Positions 55,959 through 64,000 of a DNA stretch of 64,000 nucleotides are shown piece after piece. Origin of the DNA: Cellulomonas sp. Root485 (GTDB lineage: Bacteria > Actinomycetota > Actinomycetes > Actinomycetales > Cellulomonadaceae); NCBI RefSeq assembly GCF_001426705.1, contig NZ_LMFC01000001.1:967102-1031101 (forward strand). The letters are read 5' to 3'. A program made the translations under genes and the position numbers. Each line of letters opens with the position of its first letter. The stretch's first letter is position 1. The notes under the pieces were generated by a model. That model made no database searches. It was not told the DNA's origin and saw only the letters and a program-made list of their open reading frames with translations.

Positions 55959-57905
55959 GTGGCAGGACGCATCCGGCGGGAGGACGTGGAAGCGGTCCGC
56001 GAGCGCGCCCACATCGAGGAGATCGTCGGCCAGCACGTCACGCTGAGGTCCGCGGGCGTCGGCTCCATGAAGGGCCTGTGCCCGTTCCACGACGAGCGTT
56101 CCCCCTCCTTCCACGTGCGCCCCCAGGTCGGCCGCTACCACTGCTTCGGCTGCGGCGAGGGCGGCGACGTCATCGACTTCGTGCAGAAGGTCGACGGGCT
56201 CGGGTTCTCCGAGGCGGTCGAGTACCTCGCCGGCAAGGTCGGTCTGCAGCTCCGGTACGAGGAGGGCGGCGCCCCGCGCCCGGGCGAGGAGCCCGGCAAG
56301 CGACGTCGGCTCATCGAGGCGCACAAGGTGGCCGAGGAGTTCTACCGCGAGCAGCTGAGCACTCCGGCCGCCGCGGCCGGTCGCCAGTTCCTCGCCGAGC
56401 GCGGCTTCGACCGGACCGCCGCGGCGGACTTCGGTGTGGGGTTCGCGCCGCAGGGGTGGGACTCGCTCATGCGCCACCTGCGCGGCCGCGGGTTCACGGA
56501 GGCGGAGCTGACGCTGTCCGGGCTCGTCAGCCAGGGTCAGCGCGGCGTGTACGACCGGTTCCGGGGGCGGCTCGTGTGGCCCATCCGCGAGGTGACCGGC
56601 GAGACCGTCGGCTTCGGGGCGCGGCGGCTGTTCGAGGAGGACCAGGGGCCCAAGTACCTGAACACTCCGGAGACGCCGCTCTACAAGAAGTCGCAGGTGC
56701 TCTACGGGATCGACCTCGCCAAGCGGGACCTGCAGCGCGACAAGCGGGTGGTCGTCGTCGAGGGGTACACCGACGTCATGGCCATGCACCTGTCCGGGGT
56801 CGGCACCGCGGTGGCCACCTGCGGCACGGCGTTCGGGTCGGACCACGCGCGCATCGTGCGGCGGCTCATCGGCGACTCGGGGTCCTCCGGCGGTGTCCAG
56901 CTGGCGTCCGGCGCCTCGGTCGGCGGCGAGATCATCTTCACGTTCGACGGTGACGCGGCCGGTCAGAAGGCCGCGCTGCGGGCGTTCGGTGAGGACCAGT
57001 CGTTCTCGGCGCAGACGTTCGTCGCGGTCGAGAAGTCCGGCATGGACCCGTGCGAGCTGCGCCAGGCCAAGGGCCCCGACGCCGTGCGCGCCCTTGTGGC
57101 CGGCCGGACCCCGCTGTACGAGTTCGTCATCCGCTCGACCCTCGCGTCGTACGACCTGCGCACCGCCGAGGGCCGGATCGGTGCACTGCGCGCGGCCGCC
57201 CCCATCGTCGCCGGCATCCGCGACGCCGCGCTGCGCCCCGAGTACACCCGGCTGCTGTCCGGCTGGCTCGGCATCGACGACCAGGACTCCGTGCGCCGCG
57301 CCGTGCAGGGTGCGTCCACCCGCCCGCAGGCGGCCGGGCGCTCGCAGACCAGCAACGAGCGACCCACCGCAGCTTCCGGGCCGACTCCCGTGCCCGTCCA
57401 GCGCATGCCCGTCCCCGACCGCCGGGACCCGGTCGCGCAGATCGAGCGGACCGCCCTCGAGGTGGTCCTCCAGCGCCCGGACCTGGTGGCCGCCGACTTC
57501 GACGAGCTCCCGTCCGACGCGTTCGGTGCCCCCGCCTACCGCGCGGTGCACGAGGCGATCCGGGCGGCCGGCGGGCTCACCGCTGCGCGACCCTTGCTGC
57601 AGGCGTCCGGCGGCTCCACCGGGTGGGTGGGGGCCGTCATCGAGGAGGCCGCCGAGCCGGTCCGCGCCCTGGTCACCGAGCTCGCCGTCGCGCCGCTGCC
57701 CGAGGACCGTCCCGAGTCGCTCGAGGGCTACGTCAAGGGTGTCGTCCTGCGCCTGGTCGAGATCGGGTTCACGCGGCACATCGCCGACCTGCGCGGCCGC
57801 CTCCAGCGGATGGACGCCGAGGCGGACCCGGCCGCCTACCAGGCCGCGTTCGCGGAGCTGGTCGAGGTCGAGGGCCGCCGCCGCAACCTGCGCGAGAGCG
57901 CCTGA
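55959..57905 (+). CDS. dnaG: DNA primase
   Basis: Encodes 648 residues. The N-terminal CHC2 zinc finger (CPFHDERSPSFHV, CFGCGEGG), the RNA polymerase core with RRLFEEDQGPKYLNTPET, and Toprim motifs VVVEGYTDVMAMH and IIFTFDGDAAGQKAAL are present, with a C-terminal helicase-binding domain. It makes RNA primers at the replication fork. A Gly/Ser-rich insertion of about 17 residues (GDSGSSGGVQLASGASVGG) lies just before the second Toprim motif; it is probably a surface loop. GTG start, leaderless type. Confidence 0.96.
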   Translation: MAGRIRREDVEAVRERAHIEEIVGQHVTLRSAGVGSMKGLCPFHDERSPSFHVRPQVGRYHCFGCGEGGDVIDFVQKVDGLGFSEAVEYLAGKVGLQLRYEEGGAPRPGEEPGKRRRLIEAHKVAEEFYREQLSTPAAAAGRQFLAERGFDRTAAADFGVGFAPQGWDSLMRHLRGRGFTEAELTLSGLVSQGQRGVYDRFRGRLVWPIREVTGETVGFGARRLFEEDQGPKYLNTPETPLYKKSQVLYGIDLAKRDLQRDKRVVVVEGYTDVMAMHLSGVGTAVATCGTAFGSDHARIVRRLIGDSGSSGGVQLASGASVGGEIIFTFDGDAAGQKAALRAFGEDQSFSAQTFVAVEKSGMDPCELRQAKGPDAVRALVAGRTPLYEFVIRSTLASYDLRTAEGRIGALRAAAPIVAGIRDAALRPEYTRLLSGWLGIDDQDSVRRAVQGASTRPQAAGRSQTSNERPTAASGPTPVPVQRMPVPDRRDPVAQIERTALEVVLQRPDLVAADFDELPSDAFGAPAYRAVHEAIRAAGGLTAARPLLQASGGSTGWVGAVIEEAAEPVRALVTELAVAPLPEDRPESLEGYVKGVVLRLVEIGFTRHIADLRGRLQRMDAEADPAAYQAAFAELVEVEGRRRNLRESA

Positions 57906-57906
57906 C

Positions 57907-57925
57907 TGAGGCAAGGCAAACCTGC
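57907..57925. promoter_or_regulatory. IdeR/DtxR-like iron box, site 1
   Basis: TGAGGCAAGGCAAACCTGC matches the DtxR/IdeR consensus (TTAGGTTAGGCTAACCTAA) at 13 of 19 positions. Its centre is about 76 nt upstream of the predicted VIT1-gene transcription start. A short hairpin (57920-57937) also overlaps and could instead be a dnaG terminator. Confidence 0.45.
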
Positions 57926-57936
57926 ATCGCCGCAGG

Positions 57937-57955
57937 TCAGGACAGGCTTTGCTTC
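57937..57955. promoter_or_regulatory. Possible second IdeR/DtxR-like box
   Basis: TCAGGACAGGCTTTGCTTC keeps 11 of 19 consensus positions and ends just before the -35. Its centre is 30 bp from site 1, about three helical turns. Confidence 0.3.
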
Positions 57956-57956
57956 G

Positions 57957-57985
57957 ATGACAAGGCATGCCCGGGTGCCTACCGT
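57957..57985 (+). promoter_or_regulatory. Promoter of VIT1-family gene, leaderless type
   Basis: -35 ATGACA (57957-57962), 17-nt spacer, -10 TACCGT (57980-57985), then 6 nt to ATG 57992. One of the best-spaced promoters here. Confidence 0.6.
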
Positions 57986-57991
57986 AGAGGT

Positions 57992-58564
57992 ATGACCGTT
58001 CTCCAGACGCACCGACCTGCCCCCACGTTGCGGAGCCTGAACTGGTTGCGCGCCGGTGTGCTGGGCGCCAACGACGGCATCGTCTCCGTTGCCGCGACCG
58101 TGCTCGGCGTCGCCGGCGCATCGACGCCGGTGGGCACGATCGCCCTCGCCGGGATCGCCGCACTCGTCGCCGGCGCGCTGTCCATGGCGGCGGGGGAGTA
58201 CGTGTCGGTGAGCAGCCAGCGCGATGCCGAGCGGTCCGCCGTCCGGCGGGGCCGGGTGCTGCCGACGCTCGTCGTGACGGGCCCCGAGGAGTACACCAAC
58301 CCGTGGCACGCCGCCGTCGCGTCGCTCGGCGCGTTCCTCGTCGGCGGCCTCGTCCCGCTGCTCGTCGTGCTGGCCCCGTGGGGTGCCGTCCGGGCGCCGG
58401 CCACGTTCGCCGCGGTCGTCGTCGCGCTGGTCGTCACAGGGCTGGTCGCGGCGCGGTTCAGCGACGCCGAGCCCCGCAGGGCCGTGCTGCGCAACGTGCT
58501 CGGCGGCTCGATCGCGATGGCCGTGACGTACGCGGTCGGGTCGCTGGTCGGACTCTCGATCTAG
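57992..58564 (+). CDS. VIT1/CCC1-family Fe2+/Mn2+ transporter
   Basis: Encodes 190 residues. The family signature LRAGVLGANDGIVSVAATVLGVAGA and ALSMAAGEYVSVSSQRDAER are clear, with about five helices. The cytoplasmic metal-binding insertion between the second and third helices is very short, so this is a short bacterial form. Members export or sequester ferrous iron or manganese. Two IdeR/DtxR-like boxes upstream suggest iron-dependent control. It converges with the next gene, the stops being directly adjacent, with no terminator seen between them. Confidence 0.9.
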   Translation: MTVLQTHRPAPTLRSLNWLRAGVLGANDGIVSVAATVLGVAGASTPVGTIALAGIAALVAGALSMAAGEYVSVSSQRDAERSAVRRGRVLPTLVVTGPEEYTNPWHAAVASLGAFLVGGLVPLLVVLAPWGAVRAPATFAAVVVALVVTGLVAARFSDAEPRRAVLRNVLGGSIAMAVTYAVGSLVGLSI

Positions 58565-59359
58565 TCAGCGGAGCGTGGCGAGACCCGTGCCGTCGTCGAC
58601 CGGGAGCACGGCGTGCACGGCAGCCGTCACCGTCATGGCCCGGATGGAGAGCTGGCCCCCGTAGTAGGACAGGAACGCCGTGTCCGTGGCGTCGCGACCG
58701 GTGGCGATCCGGACCAACGACTCGCGCGGGGCCAGCCGGGTCGCGTCGACGACGTGCCAGGCACCGTCGACGTAGGCCTCGGCGACCGCGTGGAAGTCCA
58801 TCGGCTTGAGCCCAGGCGCGTAGACGGACGCCAGGCGGGCGGGTACGTCCTTGGCCCGCAGCAGCGCGACGACGAGGTGCGCGAAGTCGCGGCACACGCC
58901 ACGGCGCTTCAGGAGGGTGTCCGTGGCGCCGTCGGTGGGCAGGCTGGAGCCCGACAGGTAGGTGACGTGCCCGGTGACCCACGCGACGACGGCGTCGAGC
59001 AGCTCGGGGCCCTCGATGCCGCGGAACTGGTCCCGGGCGAACGCCAGGAGGCGGTCCGAGTCGGCGTAGCGGCTGGGCCGGCGGTACTCGACGAGGTCGA
59101 CGTCCTCGACGGTCGGCACGTCACTCTGGCCGGTGATGGTCGCCTGGTAGTCGACGACCAGACGGCCCACGGGGGACAGCACGCGGTGCATGCGACCCCC
59201 GTGCGCCATCTTGATCTCGGCGACGTCCAGGGGGCCGTCCTCGTGGCGCACCGACAGGATCTCGGAGCGGTCGTAGGCCCCGTCCGCGACGGCGACGGAG
59301 AGGAGGATCTCGAGCGGGTTGCGCACGTCCAAGGACAGGTGCGAGGTGACGGTGCGCAG
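58565..59359 (-). CDS. Transglutaminase-like cysteine peptidase family protein (active site intact)
   Basis: Encodes 264 residues. An N-terminal beta region (VLRTVTSHLSLDVRNPLEI) precedes a transglutaminase core with the full triad: Cys in RRGVCRDFAHL, His in PMDFHAVAEAYV, Asp in WHVVDATRL. No signal peptide or membrane helix, so it is cytoplasmic as predicted. Substrate unknown; members are often linked with peptide or protein cross-link processing. GTG 59359 is chosen because AAAGGA lies 9 nt before it; ATG 59383 and a longer frame are alternatives. The intact triad contrasts with the transglutaminase-like gene at 18970. Confidence 0.82.
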   Translation of the reverse strand: MRTVTSHLSLDVRNPLEILLSVAVADGAYDRSEILSVRHEDGPLDVAEIKMAHGGRMHRVLSPVGRLVVDYQATITGQSDVPTVEDVDLVEYRRPSRYADSDRLLAFARDQFRGIEGPELLDAVVAWVTGHVTYLSGSSLPTDGATDTLLKRRGVCRDFAHLVVALLRAKDVPARLASVYAPGLKPMDFHAVAEAYVDGAWHVVDATRLAPRESLVRIATGRDATDTAFLSYYGGQLSIRAMTVTAAVHAVLPVDDGTGLATLR

Positions 59360-59557
59360 CACGGCCGGGGGTCCTTTCCCGGCCATCGGCGGCCGGACCA
59401 TCAGGGGGGCAGGCGCAAGTGTGAGGCTCGCGGGGCCATCCGTCCAGCCCGCGGACGGCACCCGATGAACCTGCAGGTCAGACGCCTGCTCCACCCCCGC
59501 GGCGCGCCGGGTTACCGACCGGTAGCCGACCTCCGCGCCGCGCCCTCGTCCGGTCCG

Positions 59558-60526
59558 TCAGCCGAGCTGCTCCGCGGGGTCCGCGAGGTCCATCCGACGG
59601 CCGTCCCAGTGCACCGGCACGGGGTCGCTCACCCCGCCGACGAAGCCCCCCTCCGGTCCGGTGTGATGGAAGGCGAGCAGCACCCACCGGTCGTCGGACC
59701 GGCGGCGCACCAGCCGCCCGCTGTACAGGGTGTCGTCCGTCGCCTGGTGGGCGGCGGAGACGTCGAACGGCCCGAGCAGGCTCGCCGCAGGGGTCGCCCA
59801 CACGCCCCCGGTCGAGCCGGTGGCGACCCCGGCGGCGGACATGTCCGTCGCCAGGCACGAGAACAGCAGAACCGGGGCGCCGTCGACGATCTCGACCTGC
59901 ATGACCTCGAGCTGGCCGAATCCCTGACCGGGCTCGCTCAGCGGCGGCCGGAGCTCCCACGTGCGCAGGTCGGGCGACCAGGCGTGCCCGACGACACCGC
60001 GGTCGTCGGCGGGACCCGTGCGCGCCCGGGCGGTGATCAGCATGTGCCACCCGTCGCCGACCGGGTCGGGGAACACCCACGGGTCGCGGAACGCCTCGTC
60101 GTGCCACTGCCCGTCGGCCAGCACCTCGTACCAGACGCCGTCGGCGCGCAGCACGGGGTTGTCCGGGGACTTGTCCCACGTCATCAGGTCGTCCGAGGTG
60201 GCGTACCCGATCGTCTGCACGTTGCCCGCGGGGGTGAGCGTCGAACCCGTGTAGAAGAGGAACCACGTGCCGTCGGGGTGCCGCACGACCGAGCCGGTCC
60301 ACGTGGCCAGGTCGTCGAACGCCGGCGCGTCGCTGCGCACGAGTGCGTCGGTCACGCGGGTCCAGTCCTGCAGGTCCGACGACACCGCGTGCCCGATGGA
60401 GGCCCGGTAGTGCCGGCGGTCCGGGTCGTGCAGGGCCCGCGACGCGTAGAGGAAGAAGAGGTGGTACTGGTCGCCGTCGTCGGCGAGCCAGAAGTCCCAC
60501 ACCCAGGACTCGGGAAGGGTGAACAT
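59558..60526 (-). CDS. GH32/GH68-like (clan J) glycosidase
   Basis: Encodes 322 residues without a signal peptide. A five-bladed propeller of clan GH-J type is suggested by WVWDFWLADDGDQYHLFFLYAS (likely nucleophile Asp), WFLFYTGSTL, the AFRDPWVFPD motif (RDP stabiliser) and QGFGQLEVMQVE (likely acid/base Glu). Such enzymes act on sucrose or fructans, but related GH43/GH130-type folds cannot be excluded. It is the last gene of a sugar transporter operon, AAAGG 5 nt before the ATG, so its substrate is probably what that transporter imports. Confidence 0.75.
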   Translation of the reverse strand: MFTLPESWVWDFWLADDGDQYHLFFLYASRALHDPDRRHYRASIGHAVSSDLQDWTRVTDALVRSDAPAFDDLATWTGSVVRHPDGTWFLFYTGSTLTPAGNVQTIGYATSDDLMTWDKSPDNPVLRADGVWYEVLADGQWHDEAFRDPWVFPDPVGDGWHMLITARARTGPADDRGVVGHAWSPDLRTWELRPPLSEPGQGFGQLEVMQVEIVDGAPVLLFSCLATDMSAAGVATGSTGGVWATPAASLLGPFDVSAAHQATDDTLYSGRLVRRRSDDRWVLLAFHHTGPEGGFVGGVSDPVPVHWDGRRMDLADPAEQLG

Positions 60527-60576
60527 GTGTGCCTTTCACGCCGTTGCCGGCGAGGGGTCCGAGGGGTTCGACGGGG

Positions 60577-61491
60577 TCAGCCCTTGACGCCGCTGGCGGC
60601 GACGCTGCTGACGAAGGCCCGCTGGAACGAGAGGAACACGATGAGCACGGGCAGCGTGATCAGCGACGTGTACGCCATGACCTCGCCCCAGGCGGTGTTC
60701 AGCTGGAAGAAGTACTGCATCCCGACCATGACCGGGCGCAGGCTCTCCTCCTGCACGACCATGAGCGGCCACAGGTAGGAGTTCCAGGCGGGCAGGAACG
60801 TGAGGATCGCGACCGTCGCGAAGGCCGGACCGGCCAGGGGGACGACGATCTTGCGGTAGATCGTGAACCAGCCGGCGCCGTCGATCCGTGCGGCCTCGTC
60901 GAGGGACTTCGGGATCGTCGAGAAGTACTGGGTGAACAGGAAGATCGAGAACGCGTTCGCGATGAACGGGATGATCTGTACCTGGTAGGTGTTCAGCCAG
61001 CCGAAGTCGTACTTCGGGACGGCACCCTCGAACACGAGGGTCGGCAGCTTGGACACCCAGTAGACCATCGGGATCGCGATCGTCTCGAAGGGCACGATGA
61101 GCGTCGCGATGATGACCGCGAGCACCACCCCGCGGCCCTTCCACTCCAGCCGGGACAGCGCGAACCCGCACATGCTGTTGACCACCAGGCCGAGCCCGAC
61201 GATCAACGTGGTGACCAGCACCGAGTTGAACATGAAGCGGGCGACCGGGACGCGGTCGAACACCCCGACGTAGTTGTCCAGGCTGATGTCGCCGACGGGC
61301 AGGAAGGCCCGCAGCGAGCGCACGTCGGACAGGATCTGGCCGTCCGGCTTGAGGCTGGACACGAACATGAACACGAGCGGGAACAGGAAGACGACCGCGA
61401 AGATGCCCATCGCGACGTAGGAGAAGATCCGGCGGCGGCGACGCTGCTGGTGCTCCGTGCGGTCCTGCCGGGAGACGGTGACGGCGGTCAT
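60577..61491 (-). CDS. Carbohydrate ABC transporter permease (MalG/UgpE type)
   Basis: Encodes 304 residues with six helices and the EAA loop PKSLDEAARIDGAGWFTIY; the C-terminal QRAFVSSVAASGVKG is characteristic. It pairs with the permease just upstream (3-nt gap). CUT1-type sugar importer; no ATPase is encoded in the operon. Confidence 0.92.
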   Translation of the reverse strand: MTAVTVSRQDRTEHQQRRRRRIFSYVAMGIFAVVFLFPLVFMFVSSLKPDGQILSDVRSLRAFLPVGDISLDNYVGVFDRVPVARFMFNSVLVTTLIVGLGLVVNSMCGFALSRLEWKGRGVVLAVIIATLIVPFETIAIPMVYWVSKLPTLVFEGAVPKYDFGWLNTYQVQIIPFIANAFSIFLFTQYFSTIPKSLDEAARIDGAGWFTIYRKIVVPLAGPAFATVAILTFLPAWNSYLWPLMVVQEESLRPVMVGMQYFFQLNTAWGEVMAYTSLITLPVLIVFLSFQRAFVSSVAASGVKG

Positions 61492-61494
61492 GGC

Positions 61495-62445
61495 TCAGTC
61501 CTTCTCTCGGGTGACGAAGCGCTGCACGAGGGCGATCACGAGCACGAGGACGAAGAAGATCAGCGAGATCGCGGCGCCGTAGCCGGTCTCCTGCTCCCGG
61601 TACCCCTTGCGGACGGCGTGGTAGACGATCGTCGTCGTCGAGTCCTGCGGGCCGCCCTGCGTCATCACGTCGATCTGCACGAACAGGCCCAGGGCCGCGA
61701 TCGTGATGGTGACCAGGACGAAGATCATGGTGGAGCGCAGGCCCGGCCAGGTGACGTTCTTGAACTGCGCCCAGGCGTCGGCGCCGTCCATCCGCGCCGC
61801 CTCGTAGAGCTCGTCGGGGATGGTCTGCAGCCCCGACAGCCAGATGAGCATGTGGAAACCGACCGCCTGCCAGATCGACAGCACGATGATCGCCGGCAGC
61901 GCGGTGCTCGGGTTGTTCAGCCAGTCGGCGCCTTGCAGCGCCCCGAACGTGACCGTGTCGATGAACGAGTTGATCAGCCCGGTCGGCTGGTACATGAACT
62001 TCCAGAGGATCGACACCACGACGATCGACGTGACCACCGGGATGAAGTAGACGATCCGGAAGAACGTCACGCCGCGCAGCTTCTGGTTGACCAGCACCGC
62101 GAGCAGCAGGCCGAGCCCGGCCTGCACCGGGACGACGACGATCGCGAACAGGAACGTGTTGAGGACCGACCGCAGGAAGACGGGGTCCTGCGTGAACGCC
62201 CGGACGAAGTTGTCGAGCCCGACGAATCGGGGCGGGTTGGGCGAGATGAGCCGGGCGTTGGTGAACGACAGGGCGAACGCCAGCAGCACGGGGACGATGA
62301 GGAACAGGCCGAGCAGGACGGCGGCCGGCGCGGCCATCGCGAGCCCGGAGCGGCGTTCGCCGCGGGCACCGGCAGAGGTCCGACGCCGACGCACGGGGGC
62401 GTCCGGCGGTCGCGGAGGCGCGACGGACGTGGTGGAAGAGGTCAT
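61495..62445 (-). CDS. Carbohydrate ABC transporter permease (MalF/UgpA type)
   Basis: Encodes 316 residues. A Pro/Arg-rich cytoplasmic N-terminus of about 35 residues precedes six helices; EAA loop PDELYEAARMDGADAWAQF. It lacks the extended loop of the MalF in this window. It lies 58 nt after the binding-protein gene and forms the CUT1 heterodimer with the next permease. Confidence 0.92.
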   Translation of the reverse strand: MTSSTTSVAPPRPPDAPVRRRRTSAGARGERRSGLAMAAPAAVLLGLFLIVPVLLAFALSFTNARLISPNPPRFVGLDNFVRAFTQDPVFLRSVLNTFLFAIVVVPVQAGLGLLLAVLVNQKLRGVTFFRIVYFIPVVTSIVVVSILWKFMYQPTGLINSFIDTVTFGALQGADWLNNPSTALPAIIVLSIWQAVGFHMLIWLSGLQTIPDELYEAARMDGADAWAQFKNVTWPGLRSTMIFVLVTITIAALGLFVQIDVMTQGGPQDSTTTIVYHAVRKGYREQETGYGAAISLIFFVLVLVIALVQRFVTREKD

Positions 62446-62503
62446 GGCAGGTGTCCGATCGGGCGGGGGCAGCAGCGGTGCTGCCCCCGCCGGTCAGGAC
62501 GGC

Positions 62504-63793
62504 TCAGAAGCCGTAGCCGTCGTTGGACTTGATGTTGGTGTCGATCTCCTGGACCGCTCCGTCGAGGGTCGACTGGACGTCGGAGCCGCTCATGATGTCC
62601 TTGGCCGCCTTCTCGAACGTGCTGGAGATGACGGGGTACGCCGGGGTGGCGGGACGGGCGAGCGCGTAGGCCTGGGAGAGCTCGACGAAGGGGCGCAGCG
62701 GGTCGCCCTCACCGAAGTTGGCGGAGAGCTCCTCGGCGGCAGCGGTCGCGGGGATGACCACCTGCTTGTCGCTGAACTCGGCGATGTACTTGTCCTGGAA
62801 GCTGAACTCCAGGTACTCGCGCGCACCGTCCGCGGCGTCGCAGCTGGACGAGATGCCCCACTGCCAGGAGCCGCCACCGATCTTCGGGCCGTCGCCGAAG
62901 TCCGGCGGCGGGAGGATCAGCAGGTCGTCGCCGACCGCCTCGAGGGAGTCCATCGCGTTCCAGACGCCCGTGTAGCTCAGCGCGACGACGTCGTCGTTGA
63001 ACTCCTGGTTGCCGATCGTGCCCGAGTTGCTGGCCCAGCCGTTGGCGAAGGCGTCCTGGAACCACGTGAAGAACGTGACCGCTTCCGGACCGTTGAGCGC
63101 GCCGTCGGCCGTGAGCATGGTGTCGCGGTCGATGAGGTCGCCGCCTGCGCTCTGCAGCATGGGGGAGTAGGCGTAGGACCACCACTCGCCCTTGTCCTCG
63201 GCTCCTATGTCCAGCGGGGTGTCGTAGCCGGCGGCCTTCAGCGTGGTCAGAGCCGCGTCGAACTCGTCGATCGTCCAGGGCTGGTCGATGGTGGGGATGC
63301 GGATGCCGTTGGCGTCGAGCACCGACTTGCGGGCGAAGATCGACAGCGCCGCGTCCCAGTAGCCGGCCGCGTAGATCTCGTCCTGGTACGTCCCGACGGC
63401 CGTCGGGAGCAGGTTGTCGGTGATGCTCGTGGGCAGGCCGAGGGGCTGGATGTACTCCGCCCAGGCCCAGTTGGGGACGATCGGGCCGTCCATGTCGAGC
63501 AGGCACGGCAGGTCGCCGGCGGCCGCCGCCGCGACGATGGCGTCGTTGTAGGCGCCCTGGGGGAAGGACTCCTCGACCACCGTGTACTTGTCCTGCGACG
63601 CGTTGAACTCGTCGATGATCTTGCTGTAGACCTCGAGCTCGGCCGGGTTGCCTGCCGAGTGCGTCCACATGGTGAGCTCCTGGGGGCCGTCACCGGACCC
63701 GCCGTCGCCCTGACCTGCCTGTCCGCAGGCGGAGAGTGCCAGGGCTGACGCCGCCGACACCGATACGATCGTGACAAGGGACCTGCGCTTCAT
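62504..63793 (-). CDS. Sugar-binding lipoprotein of CUT1 ABC transporter
   Basis: Encodes 429 residues. Lipoprotein signal MKRRSLVT...LALSAC (Cys23). Extracellular solute-binding family 1 features: ELTMWTHSAGN, GDLPCLLDMDGPIVPNWAWAEYIQPL, SYTGVWNAM, KIGGGSWQWGISSSC. The operon's GH32/68-like enzyme points to a sucrose- or fructose-containing oligosaccharide, but this is inference. AAGGAA lies 8 nt before ATG 63793. First gene of the operon; a LacI regulator ends 83 nt upstream on the same strand. Confidence 0.9.
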   Translation of the reverse strand: MKRRSLVTIVSVSAASALALSACGQAGQGDGGSGDGPQELTMWTHSAGNPAELEVYSKIIDEFNASQDKYTVVEESFPQGAYNDAIVAAAAAGDLPCLLDMDGPIVPNWAWAEYIQPLGLPTSITDNLLPTAVGTYQDEIYAAGYWDAALSIFARKSVLDANGIRIPTIDQPWTIDEFDAALTTLKAAGYDTPLDIGAEDKGEWWSYAYSPMLQSAGGDLIDRDTMLTADGALNGPEAVTFFTWFQDAFANGWASNSGTIGNQEFNDDVVALSYTGVWNAMDSLEAVGDDLLILPPPDFGDGPKIGGGSWQWGISSSCDAADGAREYLEFSFQDKYIAEFSDKQVVIPATAAAEELSANFGEGDPLRPFVELSQAYALARPATPAYPVISSTFEKAAKDIMSGSDVQSTLDGAVQEIDTNIKSNDGYGF

Positions 63794-63842
63794 CGGGGGT
63801 TCCTTTCCTGGTGCCCGACCGGCAAGTCGGGTCACCGCTCCA

Positions 63843-63861
63843 CGGCCACCGACGGTGGCCG
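63843..63861 (-). terminator. Hairpin between LacI gene and sugar-binding gene
   Basis: CGGCCACC (63843-63850) pairs with GGTGGCCG (63854-63861), 8 bp with a 3-nt loop. A second small hairpin CCCGAC/GTCGGG is at 63814-63831. They probably end the LacI transcript; alternatively one is part of an operator. Confidence 0.5.
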
Positions 63862-63876
63862 CTTGGGGATTGCGTG

Positions 63877-63999
63877 TCAGGTCCGTCGCCGGCTGTCGCT
63901 CGCAGCTGTGGCCGGCGGCGGACCCACCGAGTCCCGATCGACGATCGGGCAGGGCATGAGGTGTGGGGCGCCGAGGTCGTCCGGCGTCCGGATGCCGAG
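63877..63999 (-). CDS. LacI-family regulator, C-terminal end (gene continues past right edge)
   Basis: The last 40 codons and TGA of a minus-strand frame open to the window edge. The sequence reads LGIRTPDDLGAPHLMPCPIV and ends ATAASDSRRRT. A closing stretch giving a binding-domain strand with a 'xPxxLxPRLVVR'-like tail (here HLMPCPIVDRDSV) is typical of LacI regulators, and such a gene is expected before a CUT1 operon. Too little is visible to be certain. Confidence 0.5.
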   Translation of the reverse strand, partial: LGIRTPDDLGAPHLMPCPIVDRDSVGPPPATAASDSRRRT

Positions 64000-64000
64000 G

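Noticed and set aside
59510..59527. Near-palindrome GGTTACCGACCGGTAGCC between the GH32-like and transglutaminase-like genes
   Set aside because: No second copy in the window, no promoter next to it and no regulator that would explain it; left unassigned. The rest of 59360-59557 shows nothing else supportable.

Overview
The window is a high-GC (roughly 70-75%) actinobacterial chromosome segment. Gene order and content (dnaJ-rsmE-phoH-ybeY-CorC-era, actinobacterial leuA with a leader peptide, recO-uppS, dgt-dnaG, LacI-controlled sugar transporters, many glycoside hydrolases) fit Micrococcales, most likely a Cellulomonas-like cellulolytic soil bacterium; that placement is inference from content. 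No rRNA, tRNA, CRISPR array or insertion sequence was seen, and coding density is about 95%.

Layout. 1-6.8 kb: RNA and translation housekeeping operon (end of dnaJ, rsmE, phoH, ybeY, CNNM/CorC, era) followed by a membrane-anchored alpha/beta hydrolase. 6.9-25.3 kb: a ten-gene block, mostly with 4-bp stop/start overlaps, encoding a PP2C phosphatase, FHA protein, Ser/Thr kinase, a 2031-residue tandem Ig-like/FN3 surface protein, MoxR ATPase, DUF58 protein, a TgpA-like transglutaminase with a degenerate active site, an RDD-FHA membrane protein and two paralogous membrane-anchored beta-propellers. This is the most unusual part of the window. 25.4-30.2 kb: leucine attenuator plus leuA, a GH114-like lipoprotein, recO, uppS, DedA. 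30.2-34.5 kb: znuABC behind a Zur-type promoter, divergent from glycyl-tRNA synthetase. 34.5-41 kb: ECF sigma/anti-sigma pair, ABC-2 exporter with a DesK/DesR-type two-component system, dus. 41-44.2 kb: PfkB sugar kinase and a large M28 membrane peptidase.

44.2-54.6 kb is a maltodextrin regulon: a lipoprotein alpha-amylase, a cytoplasmic alpha-glucosidase with its LacI repressor, malE-malF-malG and a neopullulanase-like GH13. Two promoter regions share one operator-like motif. Starch would be cut outside, maltodextrins imported by MalEFG and hydrolysed inside; no transporter ATPase is encoded here, so a shared MsiK-type ATPase elsewhere is expected. 54.6-59.4 kb: dgt, dnaG, a VIT1-type Fe/Mn transporter with two IdeR/DtxR-like boxes, and an intact transglutaminase-like protein. 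59.5-64 kb: a second sugar ABC system (binding protein, two permeases, GH32/68-like enzyme) with the end of a LacI regulator at the window edge.

A pattern running through the window is a -10-like hexamer (nAnnnT, often TAGGGT or TACGGT) placed 6-7 nt before the start codon with no Shine-Dalgarno sequence, at 13 genes. This predicts widespread leaderless transcripts and was used to choose several starts.
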